DNA of 24,385 bases from Verrucomicrobiota bacterium (GTDB lineage: Bacteria; Verrucomicrobiota; Verrucomicrobiia; Limisphaerales; UBA1096): NCBI GenBank assembly GCA_003972865.1, contig QOAX01000247.1, positions 1 to 24,385 on the forward strand, read 5' to 3'. Numbering within the stretch: the stretch's first letter is position 1; each line of letters starts with the position of its first letter. Below the pieces are notes generated by a model. It was not told the DNA's origin. It saw nothing but the letters and a program-made list of their open reading frames with translations, and did no database searches. The translations under genes were made by a program, and so were the position numbers. Shown here piece by piece: positions 1 through 6,899 of the stretch.

Positions 1-1106
1 AAAAAACCAACAACGCCACCGGATATAAGGGCCACATGGGGTGTCTTTCGTTTTTCGCCAGTGATTGACAGCCATTTGGGAAAGTAACCAGCCCGAGAAA
101 GTGAATAGATGTTTCTTCCATACGCATAAATGATCGTATGAAAACTTGCAATCAACCCGGCCACTGCCAGCAGCCCGAGGAATTTTGTTGCAGCCCCCGT
201 TCCAAAAACAACTTCATACCCCTTCAATAGCGGAGCCTCACTCTTGCCAAAGAAATCTGCCCCTTCGCCAATTTCTACGTCGCCAATGCCTACATTAAGG
301 AAAACCACCCCCAGACCGGTGATGATCAGGGTCAACAGTCCGAGTATGATTCCCTTAGGCATGTCCTTTTTGACATCAATCGCCTCCTCGGCGGCGAGTG
401 GGAGTTGCTCAATCGCCAGGTACAGCCATATGGCATAGGGCAGGGCAAGCGCGACCCCTTTGAATCCAAACGGAAACCATCTTGAATTTTCAGGATTTTT
501 AGGTGCGATGTTCAAGGCCAGGTCCAGGTTGAATTTGCCCGTGAACAAGACACCGCCGTAAAAGATAATCAGGATGGCCAAGGCGAGAAGGGTTATCACG
601 ACGGTAAACCTAAAGGTTGCCTCTACTCCCCAAATGTTGATGCCAATGAAAACAACATACATGGCGGCCCACCAAACAGGCCGAAACGATTCTGGCGTAC
701 CGAAAATTTCAGTCAGAAATGCCCCCATGAAGTAAACCACCACGGCCGTGGTAACCACGTATTCCATGTTTTCAGCCAAGCCAGTCAGGAATCCGCCCCA
801 AACACCCATGGCCGTCCTGCTGAAGGAGTATGCCCCTCCAGTGTGGGGCAGCGCGGTTGACATTTCTGCGATCGAATAACAGAGGCCCAGGTACATCACG
901 GTGACAATGAACATGGCCACCAGGTATCCACCAAAACCGGAATACTGGATCCCGAGGTTCCAACCGGAAAAATCCCCGGATATCACCGCGCCGACTCCCA
1001 GTGCCCAGAGCGACCACACACCGGCATAACGCTTTAAGCCACGCTTGGAAAAATATTCAGAATCAACTTTCTCGTAGGTAACAAAACCCTGGCCCGGATC
1101 GTTCAT
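1..1106 (-). CDS. eat: Ethanolamine-type APC permease (3' end outside window)
   Basis: The minus-strand frame opens at ATG 1106 and stays open to the window edge, giving about 368 residues without the C-terminus. The N-terminus reads EYFSKRGLKRYAGVWSLWAL followed by GVGAVISGDFSGWN. Next come MYLGLCYSIAEMSTALPHTG and GGAYSFSRTAMG, then GFLTGLAENMEYV. This signature is that of the ethanolamine permease branch of the APC (amino acid-polyamine-organocation) superfamily, inner-membrane importers with about 12 helices. Many hydrophobic segments are visible, and IWLYLAIEQLPLAAEEA fits the conserved loop after helix 6. Family members are usually 430-470 residues, so only the last helices are missing. 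No ethanolamine ammonia-lyase genes are in view, so the substrate is inferred from family resemblance and another amine or amino acid is possible. The start follows a weak ribosome site. Confidence 0.85.
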   Translation of the reverse strand, partial: MNDPGQGFVTYEKVDSEYFSKRGLKRYAGVWSLWALGVGAVISGDFSGWNLGIQYSGFGGYLVAMFIVTVMYLGLCYSIAEMSTALPHTGGAYSFSRTAMGVWGGFLTGLAENMEYVVTTAVVVYFMGAFLTEIFGTPESFRPVWWAAMYVVFIGINIWGVEATFRFTVVITLLALAILIIFYGGVLFTGKFNLDLALNIAPKNPENSRWFPFGFKGVALALPYAIWLYLAIEQLPLAAEEAIDVKKDMPKGIILGLLTLIITGLGVVFLNVGIGDVEIGEGADFFGKSEAPLLKGYEVVFGTGAATKFLGLLAVAGLIASFHTIIYAYGRNIYSLSRAGYFPKWLSITGEKRKTPHVALISGGVVGF

Positions 1107-1110
1107 AAAT

Positions 1111-1191
1111 TCAGGTAAGCTGCACGAAGCTATGACTGGTGAGCGGACCTGTCATAAACAACACGGCTGCGATTGTTGTGTGTTGTCTCAT
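1111..1191 (-). other. Possible 26-codon leader ORF upstream of the permease
   Basis: On the minus strand an ATG at 1191 opens a 26-codon frame that stops with TGA at 1111-1113, four bases before the permease ATG. The peptide starts MRQHTTIAAVLFM and looks like a truncated signal-peptide or leader sequence. Part of it resembles a second short frame upstream of the propeller gene (4499-4561, containing TKIATVLFV). No good Shine-Dalgarno sequence precedes it, so translation is unproven. Confidence 0.25.
1154..1180 (-). promoter_or_regulatory. Shared upstream element, copy 1
   Basis: This 27-base segment matches 4518-4544 at 22 of 27 positions with no gaps. It lies 48 bases upstream of the permease start. 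ACAACAC and GTGTTGT, in and next to the segment, could pair. The role is unknown: it could be an operator, a leader-peptide relic or the remains of a small repeat. Confidence 0.35.
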
Positions 1192-1245
1192 TTCGATAAC
1201 ATCCTGACTTTGTTTCCCACTGGACTTGCTTGTTATGGCAACAAG

Positions 1246-4200
1246 TCAATTTTTTCTTGGGAGAAAGCCCATCGATGCGTGAATGGAATATTCGCAGCTG
1301 CACCCGGATCCCGCTTCCGGGACCAAAACCATTCCGCCAGCAGGGATAATATTGATCCAACACCCCGGCCGGGTGATCTCCACCAAGTTTTCCTTGTTCA
1401 TTTCTTGCCCCAAATCGATGAAGCCGGGGTAGTCGCTCAAGCGAGAAAACAACATGGTCGAAGACGCTGATAGTGTTCCGCAATTGCCGCCCACTCCCAC
1501 TTTACTGGTGGACCATTTCTCCTCGCCTGTTTTCAGGTCGTAGGCACGGGGTTGTTGATAGACAACATCTCCCACAATCACAGGGTGCCGCCGATGCGCC
1601 CCGTGATTGTCATTCTCCCAACCGTGCTCTCGATCCCACATCAGTTTGCCGGATTTGGCGTCTATTGCTCTAAGATCGAACGACTTGGTGGAAGAACGCA
1701 GCAACATCAGGATATCTTCCTTGTAGGTGGAAAAGAACACGGGAGTCCTTTGTTCAAATTGCATGCCTTTCTCCCAGACCGGCTTCCCTGTTTTCACATC
1801 CAAGGCAACAAGATATAACGCCATCCACTCCTTGCCTCCGCTTAATCTACGTGACTTGTCCTGAAGGACCTTTGGGTTTCTGTTTTCAACGAAGTAAATT
1901 TGATCGCCCCCGATTGCGATGGTCGAATTAATGATCACCCCGTTGTATTTCCACGCCCGGCTGTTCCCGGCCAAATCAACGGCAAAAAGGCAATCGCTCA
2001 ACACCTTGTGGCTATCCTTGGCTTTTTTAAAACCGGAGTCGTCATACCAAGGCCCACGACCTTCAGTATAAAAGTTTCCGGAGCGGACACTTGAGCCGAA
2101 CAGAAGCCCGTCGGCCATGGCGGCATATCCCCAATTGTAATCATACTCATCGTTAATTTTTGGGCAGCTAAATTTCCTTTCTGTTTTCCCCGATCTTGCG
2201 TTGATTTCCAGGCAATTGTTCTCAATGGCAAGGTACACATGATCCCGATCTGTAACCATGTACCCGCAATCCCGGGGCAGATTCACCCTGGGCTCCAGGG
2301 AGGGGAGTTCCTTCTCCCAAAGTAAACGACCGTTATAGGCATCATTGGCATATAGAATTTTTTCGCCCAGCGTAAACAAGCGTCCGCCGCTATAGACGGG
2401 GGCGGTTGTATATGAATGCCTGTCAAACATTCGATAGGGGCCGGGTTTGCCGTACCACTGTAGCCTTAAATCTCCGCTAATCCGTATATCCTCACTGCAG
2501 GCGGTGTTCCCGGGGTCTGCATATTGATGGGACCACTCGCCGCTGCCGGGCAACTTGCCCCTGTTGATCACATGCCATTGCTGATCCTTTAAGGCGTGAA
2601 ACTTCCCGTCGATATCCCCGCCATTGGCAACCAGTTCCTTTAATCGTTTTTTTGGGAGCGACAATGAATCGCCTGCCCCGCTGATCCCTCCAAGGACCAA
2701 GGTGCCAAACGGTCTGAGCAGTCGATAATACTCACTGAGTAGAGGCTCTTTCCCTTTTAAGGCTCCAATATCAACACAAATGAAGTTGAACATGAAATCC
2801 GGATAGGGCAGCCGGTTTCCCAATTTTTTGTGGACGACGATTCTTTTCCCGTACAGTGCCTTCTCATTAAAACGGTCGCGGGTTTTCGCAGCAATCAGGG
2901 GATCTTCCTCCACGCAAACTAGATTAAAATTTGTGTCTCTCAGAATTTGAGATGCCAACTGTGCATCTCCAACTCCATGAACCAGCGCATAGCCGGTTTG
3001 TTGGTCGAGTTGCCCGAACAATTGCCTGCTAAAATCCTGATCGAAATAATCGCTTTGATCTTCGCCTGTACGCTGCTTCGTCGAGGCTGAGCTTTCTGCA
3101 ACTTGTTGCGGGGCCCCCTGTTCTGCGAAGCAATAAATCCTGCCTTGTCGGTGGTTGCCAGAAGCGAGCCGTTGGCCGCAACAATACCATGGACGACGCC
3201 GTCTACGCTCATGTTCCAATCAATGCTCCCTGTGTTGGCATGAATGGCAAGCACCTCGTTTTCCCGGCCCACAAACAAGGTGTTCCCTGCGAGGATAATT
3301 GACTTGGCTCCTTTAACCGGCTGCTTCCATTCCTTGATAATCGCGGCCTCTGCCTTGAGTTTCCCAATGGATTCCTCGACTTCCTTTAGTTGGGCCTTCA
3401 ATGTCTCCGACTTGGCCGCGTCCTTTTCCGTCTGGATGGTCTCCAGCAAATCATTTCTGCGTTTCTCCAAACTCCGCAGGACAAACGGCTTTCTATCACG
3501 CCGGATAATCTCGGTTCCCGAGGCAAGGAAAACAGAGTTGGAACTGATGACTGCCTTGTTGGCCTTGAAGTTCGCCACGCGGTATTGCTTGTTCGCCTGA
3601 TCGAGCGCCACAAGGTTTCCCCCGGAAATTCCCGGCCCTGAAACCATAACATCATCGACAATCAACGCGAAGTTGCCACGCGGCCCCGAGACCCGGTTGA
3701 CGTAATCCCCATTCGCCCGATTGTACGTCAAAGGCGTCAGCTTACCGGAAGGCACAAAAATCTTGCTTGGCGTGGCCAATAGATAGCCCTGGGCTGTCTG
3801 GTTGATTTTTTTCTTCCAGACTTTTTTCCCCACATAGGCATCCAGCGCAAACAAATAGGATCCCTCCCTCGCCGGGAACAGTCCCGCTGCCGAATAAACT
3901 AGGCCTTTCTCGACCAGTACACCGGAGCGCACCGGCCAACGGGAAATAATTTGTTCGTTCCCGGGAATCTTATCATTGCTGGGTCCAGCAAGATGACGCC
4001 AAAGCTCACGCCCTGTTTGGGCATCGAGGCAATAAATAATTCCGTCGTCCGAGCCGAAATAAAGCCTTCCCTGGTGGAATGTCGGACAGATGCGAACCGG
4101 CCCCTCGGTATAAAAGGTCCATTTGATGCGACCTGATGTTAAGTCAAGGCAGTAGACCTGATGGTCACTTGACGAACCGAAAAAGACGGAATTCCCGCAA

Positions 4201-4460
4201 GCGATCGGCTGGAAGGCGTGGTCGAAGGTAAGCAGCGGCTCCACCTTGACTCCTGAGTATGGGTTTTCCCTGAATGGCGCTGGCCATGCCCGCTCGGGTT
4301 GGTGTGTGGACACAAATGTCCAGCTTTTCGACAATGGAAGGGCCAACTGCTCGCTGGTAATCCCCGTCCTTTGGGCATCATGCCGATAGGTGGGCCAGTC
4401 CAGGGCGTTGATTGAAGCCCATTGGATAGTGAAGAGGATGATGGTAGCTGCTTTTTTCAT
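1246..4460 (-). pseudogene. Secreted PQQ-propeller / methyltransferase / PQQ-propeller protein, frameshifted
   Basis: Two minus-strand frames (4460 down to about 3142, then about 3141 to 1246) together encode one protein of about 1070 residues. Restoring a single G near 3142 joins TTDK to GRIYCF, a typical PQQ-propeller blade sequence. From ATG 4460 there is a signal peptide (MKKAATIILF...INA). A first beta-propeller with repeated LDxxTGxxxW blades (YCLDLTSGRIKW, YCLDAQTGRELW) fills roughly residues 20-440 and is interrupted by a coiled coil (SLEKRRNDLLETIQ...). A class I SAM-methyltransferase-like domain follows (ALVHGVGDAQLA, LVCVEEDPLIA, FNFICVDIGAL). A second propeller then runs to a C-terminal GSGCSCEYSIHASMGF motif. 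Proteins of this layout occur in Planctomycetes and Verrucomicrobia, often labelled PQQ-binding-like or BamB-like; substrates are unknown. The break may be a real mutation or a one-base sequencing error. Confidence 0.75.
3136..3150 (-). other. Frameshift point in the propeller gene
   Basis: On the coding strand the sequence reads GACAAGGCAGGATTTATTGC. The upstream frame gives DKAGFIA and soon becomes nonsensical. Moving by one base after DK gives GRIYCFAEQ, the expected blade sequence. The simplest reading is loss of one G from a GGG run (AAGGGCAGG to AAGGCAGG). Confidence 0.7.
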
Positions 4461-4517
4461 AAGATTTTGTCTACTAAGGGGGAACAATCCGTCTGAGTTC
4501 ATCGCTCTCCACTCTGC

Positions 4518-4544
4518 ACAAACAGCACAGTTGCGATTTTTGTG
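4518..4544 (-). promoter_or_regulatory. Shared upstream element, copy 2
   Basis: This segment matches 1154-1180 at 22 of 27 positions. It lies 58 bases upstream of the propeller gene start, a spacing close to the 48 bases of copy 1. CACAAA and TTTGTG near its ends could pair around a 16-base loop. A 20-codon frame from ATG 4561 to TGA 4499 covers it and contains TKIATVLFV, similar to TTIAAVLFM in copy 1. Confidence 0.35.
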
Positions 4545-4597
4545 ATGAGAAGTGGTTCCATTTCCTGTCTGATGCAACTCGGGCCGATCGCCTTACC

Positions 4598-5122
4598 CTA
4601 CTTTTTCTTTCCGATGTCCTTGAAAAAGTTGAACGGATTGTGGCCGGTGTAGGTGGTTTTCTTTTTGCCGAACAAATCCTCCTTGCCGGTCTTGGCGGTT
4701 CCGACCTTGCGACCGTACTTATCATGAAATGTCGTCTTTACATTACCGAAGAGATCCGGCTTCTGTGTGACGGCCGTGCCCAAGGTTCTCCCATATTTGT
4801 CCTTGATAACCGTCTTGGTTTTCCCAAAGAGATCCGGTTTTTGAGCGGTAGAAGTTCCTAAAGTCTTACCGTACTTGTCCATAAACGTGGTCTTGGTCTT
4901 GCCGAACAAGTCAGGCTTCTTGGCCTCGGAAACGCCCACCTTTTGGCCATACTTGGTAAAGTACTCTGTGCGTGTCTTGCTGAACTGGTCCGGTTTCCGC
5001 GTCTTGGCTGTGAGGGTGGGGGAATAGATGCTCGAATAGGAGGATTTGTGCTCAGCGTGAATTTTTTCTGTGCTTAATAATCCAAGAGCCAGCCCGACAA
5101 CCAGCGTAATTCGTGTTTTCAT
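4598..5122 (-). CDS. Secreted protein of 26-residue KPDLFGKTKT repeats
   Basis: This 174-residue protein matches no family I recognise. It begins with a signal peptide (MKTRITLVVGLALGLLS, with cleavage plausible after IHA near residue 23), then a Ser/Tyr linker. From residue 43 there are four full repeats of exactly 26 residues (43-68, 69-94, 95-120, 121-146) and a degenerate fifth that ends in a basic tail. The unit is approximately KPDLFGKTKTTF, then DKYGRTLGT and five variable residues. It is rich in Lys, Thr and Gly, has no cysteine, and has aromatic residues at fixed positions. This suggests a short beta-structured or extended repeat, perhaps binding the cell envelope or an anionic polymer, but no function can be assigned. 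It is transcribed in the same direction as the propeller gene downstream. Confidence 0.75.
   Translation of the reverse strand: MKTRITLVVGLALGLLSTEKIHAEHKSSYSSIYSPTLTAKTRKPDQFSKTRTEYFTKYGQKVGVSEAKKPDLFGKTKTTFMDKYGKTLGTSTAQKPDLFGKTKTVIKDKYGRTLGTAVTQKPDLFGNVKTTFHDKYGRKVGTAKTGKEDLFGKKKTTYTGHNPFNFFKDIGKKK
4685..4996 (-). repeat. Four tandem 78-bp coding repeats
   Basis: The four complete 26-codon units of the secreted repeat protein occupy this span, with a diverged fifth continuing to about 4645. The protein phase is exact (4 x 78 = 312 bp). Fixed positions across units are K-x-D-x-F and KYG, while linker residues vary, so the units are not recent identical duplications. Confidence 0.8.
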
Positions 5123-5257
5123 TTCGTGTGTGCTTTAACTGAAGGAATTAGACCCCTTCTCTGCCTTTCAATTCAAGGTTTTTATGCTGCCCTCCTGCGA
5201 GGCCCTTTTCTCCATTCCTGCCTTGTGGGTCTTGGGGGGCTTGCTTAAAACCTTTGC

Positions 5258-6178
5258 GTGCCGGTTTCCCCGAACAAGCAGGCCAAGCCTAAATCCTTTT
5301 CGCTTAACCGATACCTTGACCGTTCCGTCAAGCAAGTCAATGCTGCGCTGAACCAGCATCTGCCCAAGGCCTCGGCCAAGCCGAAAACGCTGCACGTATC
5401 GATGCGCTACTCGATGTTCGCCGGCGGCAAGCGGCTCCGGCCGATCCTCTGCATGGCCGCGGCCGAGGCGTGCGGCGGCAGAGCCAGCGACTCGTTGATC
5501 CTCGGCTCGGCCGTCGAGTGCATCCACACCTACTCGCTGATCCACGACGATCTGCCGGGGATGGACGACGACGACTTGCGCCGGGGCAAGCCGACCAACC
5601 ACGTCGTTTACGGCGAAGGCATCGCGGTGCTCGCCGGGGACGCACTGCTAACCTTGGCGTTCGAACTGGCCAACCAAGCCAGGGCAACCAAGCGATACAA
5701 GCAGAACGATTTCGTCGGCGAACTGGCCAGGACCGCCGGCCACGCGCAATTGATTGCCGGCCAGGTTGCCGATCTCGAGGGCGAAGGCAAGCCGGTGTCG
5801 CGCGCGCAGCTCCGCTACATTCATGAGCGCAAAACCTCCGCGCTGCTGACCTGCTCGGTGCGGCTCGGCGGCATGTCGGCCAACGCCACGCCGCGCCAAC
5901 TTCAGGCGCTGACCGTCTTCGGCCACCACGTTGGCCTGGCCTTCCAGGTGATCGACGACATTCTCGACGTGACCCTGTCGTCCGAGCAATTGGGCAAAAC
6001 CGCCGGCAAGGACGCCGCCGTGCAAAAGGCGACTTATCCGTCGATTGTCGGCTTGGCCAAGTCGCGTAAGATCGCCGCCGACCTGACGGCCAAGGCCTAC
6101 GCCGCGCTCAAGCCGTTCAAAGGCCAAGCGGTGGCGCTCGAGGCGTTGGCCGATTACCTGCTCAAGCGCGACCACTAA
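5258..6178 (+). CDS. ispA: (2E,6E)-farnesyl diphosphate synthase
   Basis: This trans-prenyltransferase of 306 residues condenses isopentenyl diphosphate with DMAPP and GPP to make farnesyl diphosphate, the precursor of quinones and of undecaprenyl phosphate. The first aspartate-rich motif lies in HTYSLIHDDLPGMDDDDLRRG and the second is VIDDILDV. GGKRLRP supplies the substrate-binding Lys and Arg residues. A Tyr five residues before the first Asp of DDLPGMD matches E. coli IspA (AYSLIHDD) and favours a C15 product over geranylgeranyl diphosphate. The start is GTG 5258; an in-frame TAA ends at 5248, so little upstream choice exists, and no strong ribosome site is seen. It is transcribed divergently from the repeat-protein gene. 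GC content is clearly higher than in the left arm. Confidence 0.9.
   Translation: MPVSPNKQAKPKSFSLNRYLDRSVKQVNAALNQHLPKASAKPKTLHVSMRYSMFAGGKRLRPILCMAAAEACGGRASDSLILGSAVECIHTYSLIHDDLPGMDDDDLRRGKPTNHVVYGEGIAVLAGDALLTLAFELANQARATKRYKQNDFVGELARTAGHAQLIAGQVADLEGEGKPVSRAQLRYIHERKTSALLTCSVRLGGMSANATPRQLQALTVFGHHVGLAFQVIDDILDVTLSSEQLGKTAGKDAAVQKATYPSIVGLAKSRKIAADLTAKAYAALKPFKGQAVALEALADYLLKRDH
6052..6061. repeat. Iterated palindrome CTTGGCCAAG (in ispA)
   Basis: Exact 10-bp copy inside the 3' part of ispA, encoding part of GLAKS. See the finding on the iterated palindrome. Confidence 0.8.
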
Positions 6179-6182
6179 ATCT

Positions 6183-6230
6183 AGCCAAGCGGCCGGCGCA
6201 AACAGGTTTGATTTTTGGCGCTTGGCCAAG
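6183..6230 (+). repeat. Palindrome copy forming a hairpin after ispA
   Basis: In the 91-base gap between ispA and purE, GCCAAGCG (just after the ispA stop) can pair with CGCTTGGC (from 6219), which belongs to an exact CTTGGCCAAG copy at 6221-6230. The loop is long and only a short T-run follows, so terminator function is possible but weak. Confidence 0.5.
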
Positions 6231-6269
6231 TTTACTCGCTGCCCGTTGGATTGTTCATTTTGATTTCCT

Positions 6270-6785
6270 ATGGCAGCAAAAGTTAAGAAACCTTTGGTCA
6301 GCATCCTGATGGGGAGCCAGTCGGATTGGGGCGTGATGTCCCATGCCGGGCAGAAGCTCGACGACCTCGGCATCCCCTGGGAAGCCCAGGCGATCTCGGC
6401 GCACCGCGCCACCGATGCGCTGATGAAATACCTCGCCACGACGGAGAGAAGGGGCATCGAGGTCATCATCGCCGGGGCAGGCGGAGCCGCGCATTTACCC
6501 GGCGTGATCGCCGCCAAGGTGACCCTGCCGGTGCTCGGCGTGCCGATGGAGTCCGCCTCGCTCAAGGGCATGGACTCGCTGCTGTCGATCGTGCAGATGC
6601 CGGCCGGCGTCCCGGTGGGCACGTTGGCCATCGGCAAGCCGGGCGCCATCAACGCAGCACTGTTGGCCGTGTCCATCCTCGGCGTGAAGTCGGTCAAATA
6701 CCGGAAAATCTATGATGCATTCCGCAAGGAGCAAACCAAGAAGGCCCTTGCCAAGCGCCACCTTAAACTCCCCGCAGCGGATTAA
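6270..6785 (+). CDS. purE: N5-carboxyaminoimidazole ribonucleotide mutase
   Basis: This 171-residue enzyme moves the carboxyl group of N5-CAIR to C4, giving CAIR in de novo purine synthesis. MGSQSDW (residues 14-20) is the phosphate/ribose-binding loop. SAHR (43-46) carries the catalytic His45, and AGAGGAAHLPGV is the conserved glycine-rich active-site segment. These and the length fit class I PurE. A purK partner would be expected for the class I route but is not in the window. The ATG at 6270 follows an AT-rich stretch without a strong ribosome site. It is followed by a good intrinsic terminator (6810-6835), so it is probably transcribed alone or with ispA. Confidence 0.95.
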   Translation: MAAKVKKPLVSILMGSQSDWGVMSHAGQKLDDLGIPWEAQAISAHRATDALMKYLATTERRGIEVIIAGAGGAAHLPGVIAAKVTLPVLGVPMESASLKGMDSLLSIVQMPAGVPVGTLAIGKPGAINAALLAVSILGVKSVKYRKIYDAFRKEQTKKALAKRHLKLPAAD

Positions 6786-6809
6786 GCTTTTTGAACAAAT
6801 CGCTTTGTG

Positions 6810-6835
6810 CGGCTGTCTTCGGGCTGCCGTTTTTT
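6810..6835 (+). terminator. Intrinsic terminator with UUCG loop after purE
   Basis: CGGCTGTC - TTCG - GGCTGCCG forms an 8-bp stem (one T-T mismatch, one G-T pair) closed by the very stable UUCG tetraloop and followed by six T. It sits 25 bases after the purE stop. It also shows that the open frame beginning at 6807 is not the start of the next gene. Confidence 0.8.
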
Positions 6836-6899
6836 CATTATTATAGGTTCATTTTTCCCTCGCAAAAGTGGGGTTGCGAGCGCAGCATTAAGCCTTTGC

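Noticed and set aside
5648..6697. 349-codon minus-strand open frame across ispA and purE
   Set aside because: It is the complement of two well-supported plus-strand genes in GC-rich sequence and has no recognisable domain.
6807..6899. N-terminal extension of the MoxR-operon membrane protein
   Set aside because: It overlaps the purE terminator hairpin and has no family-like sequence; ATG 6900 is better.
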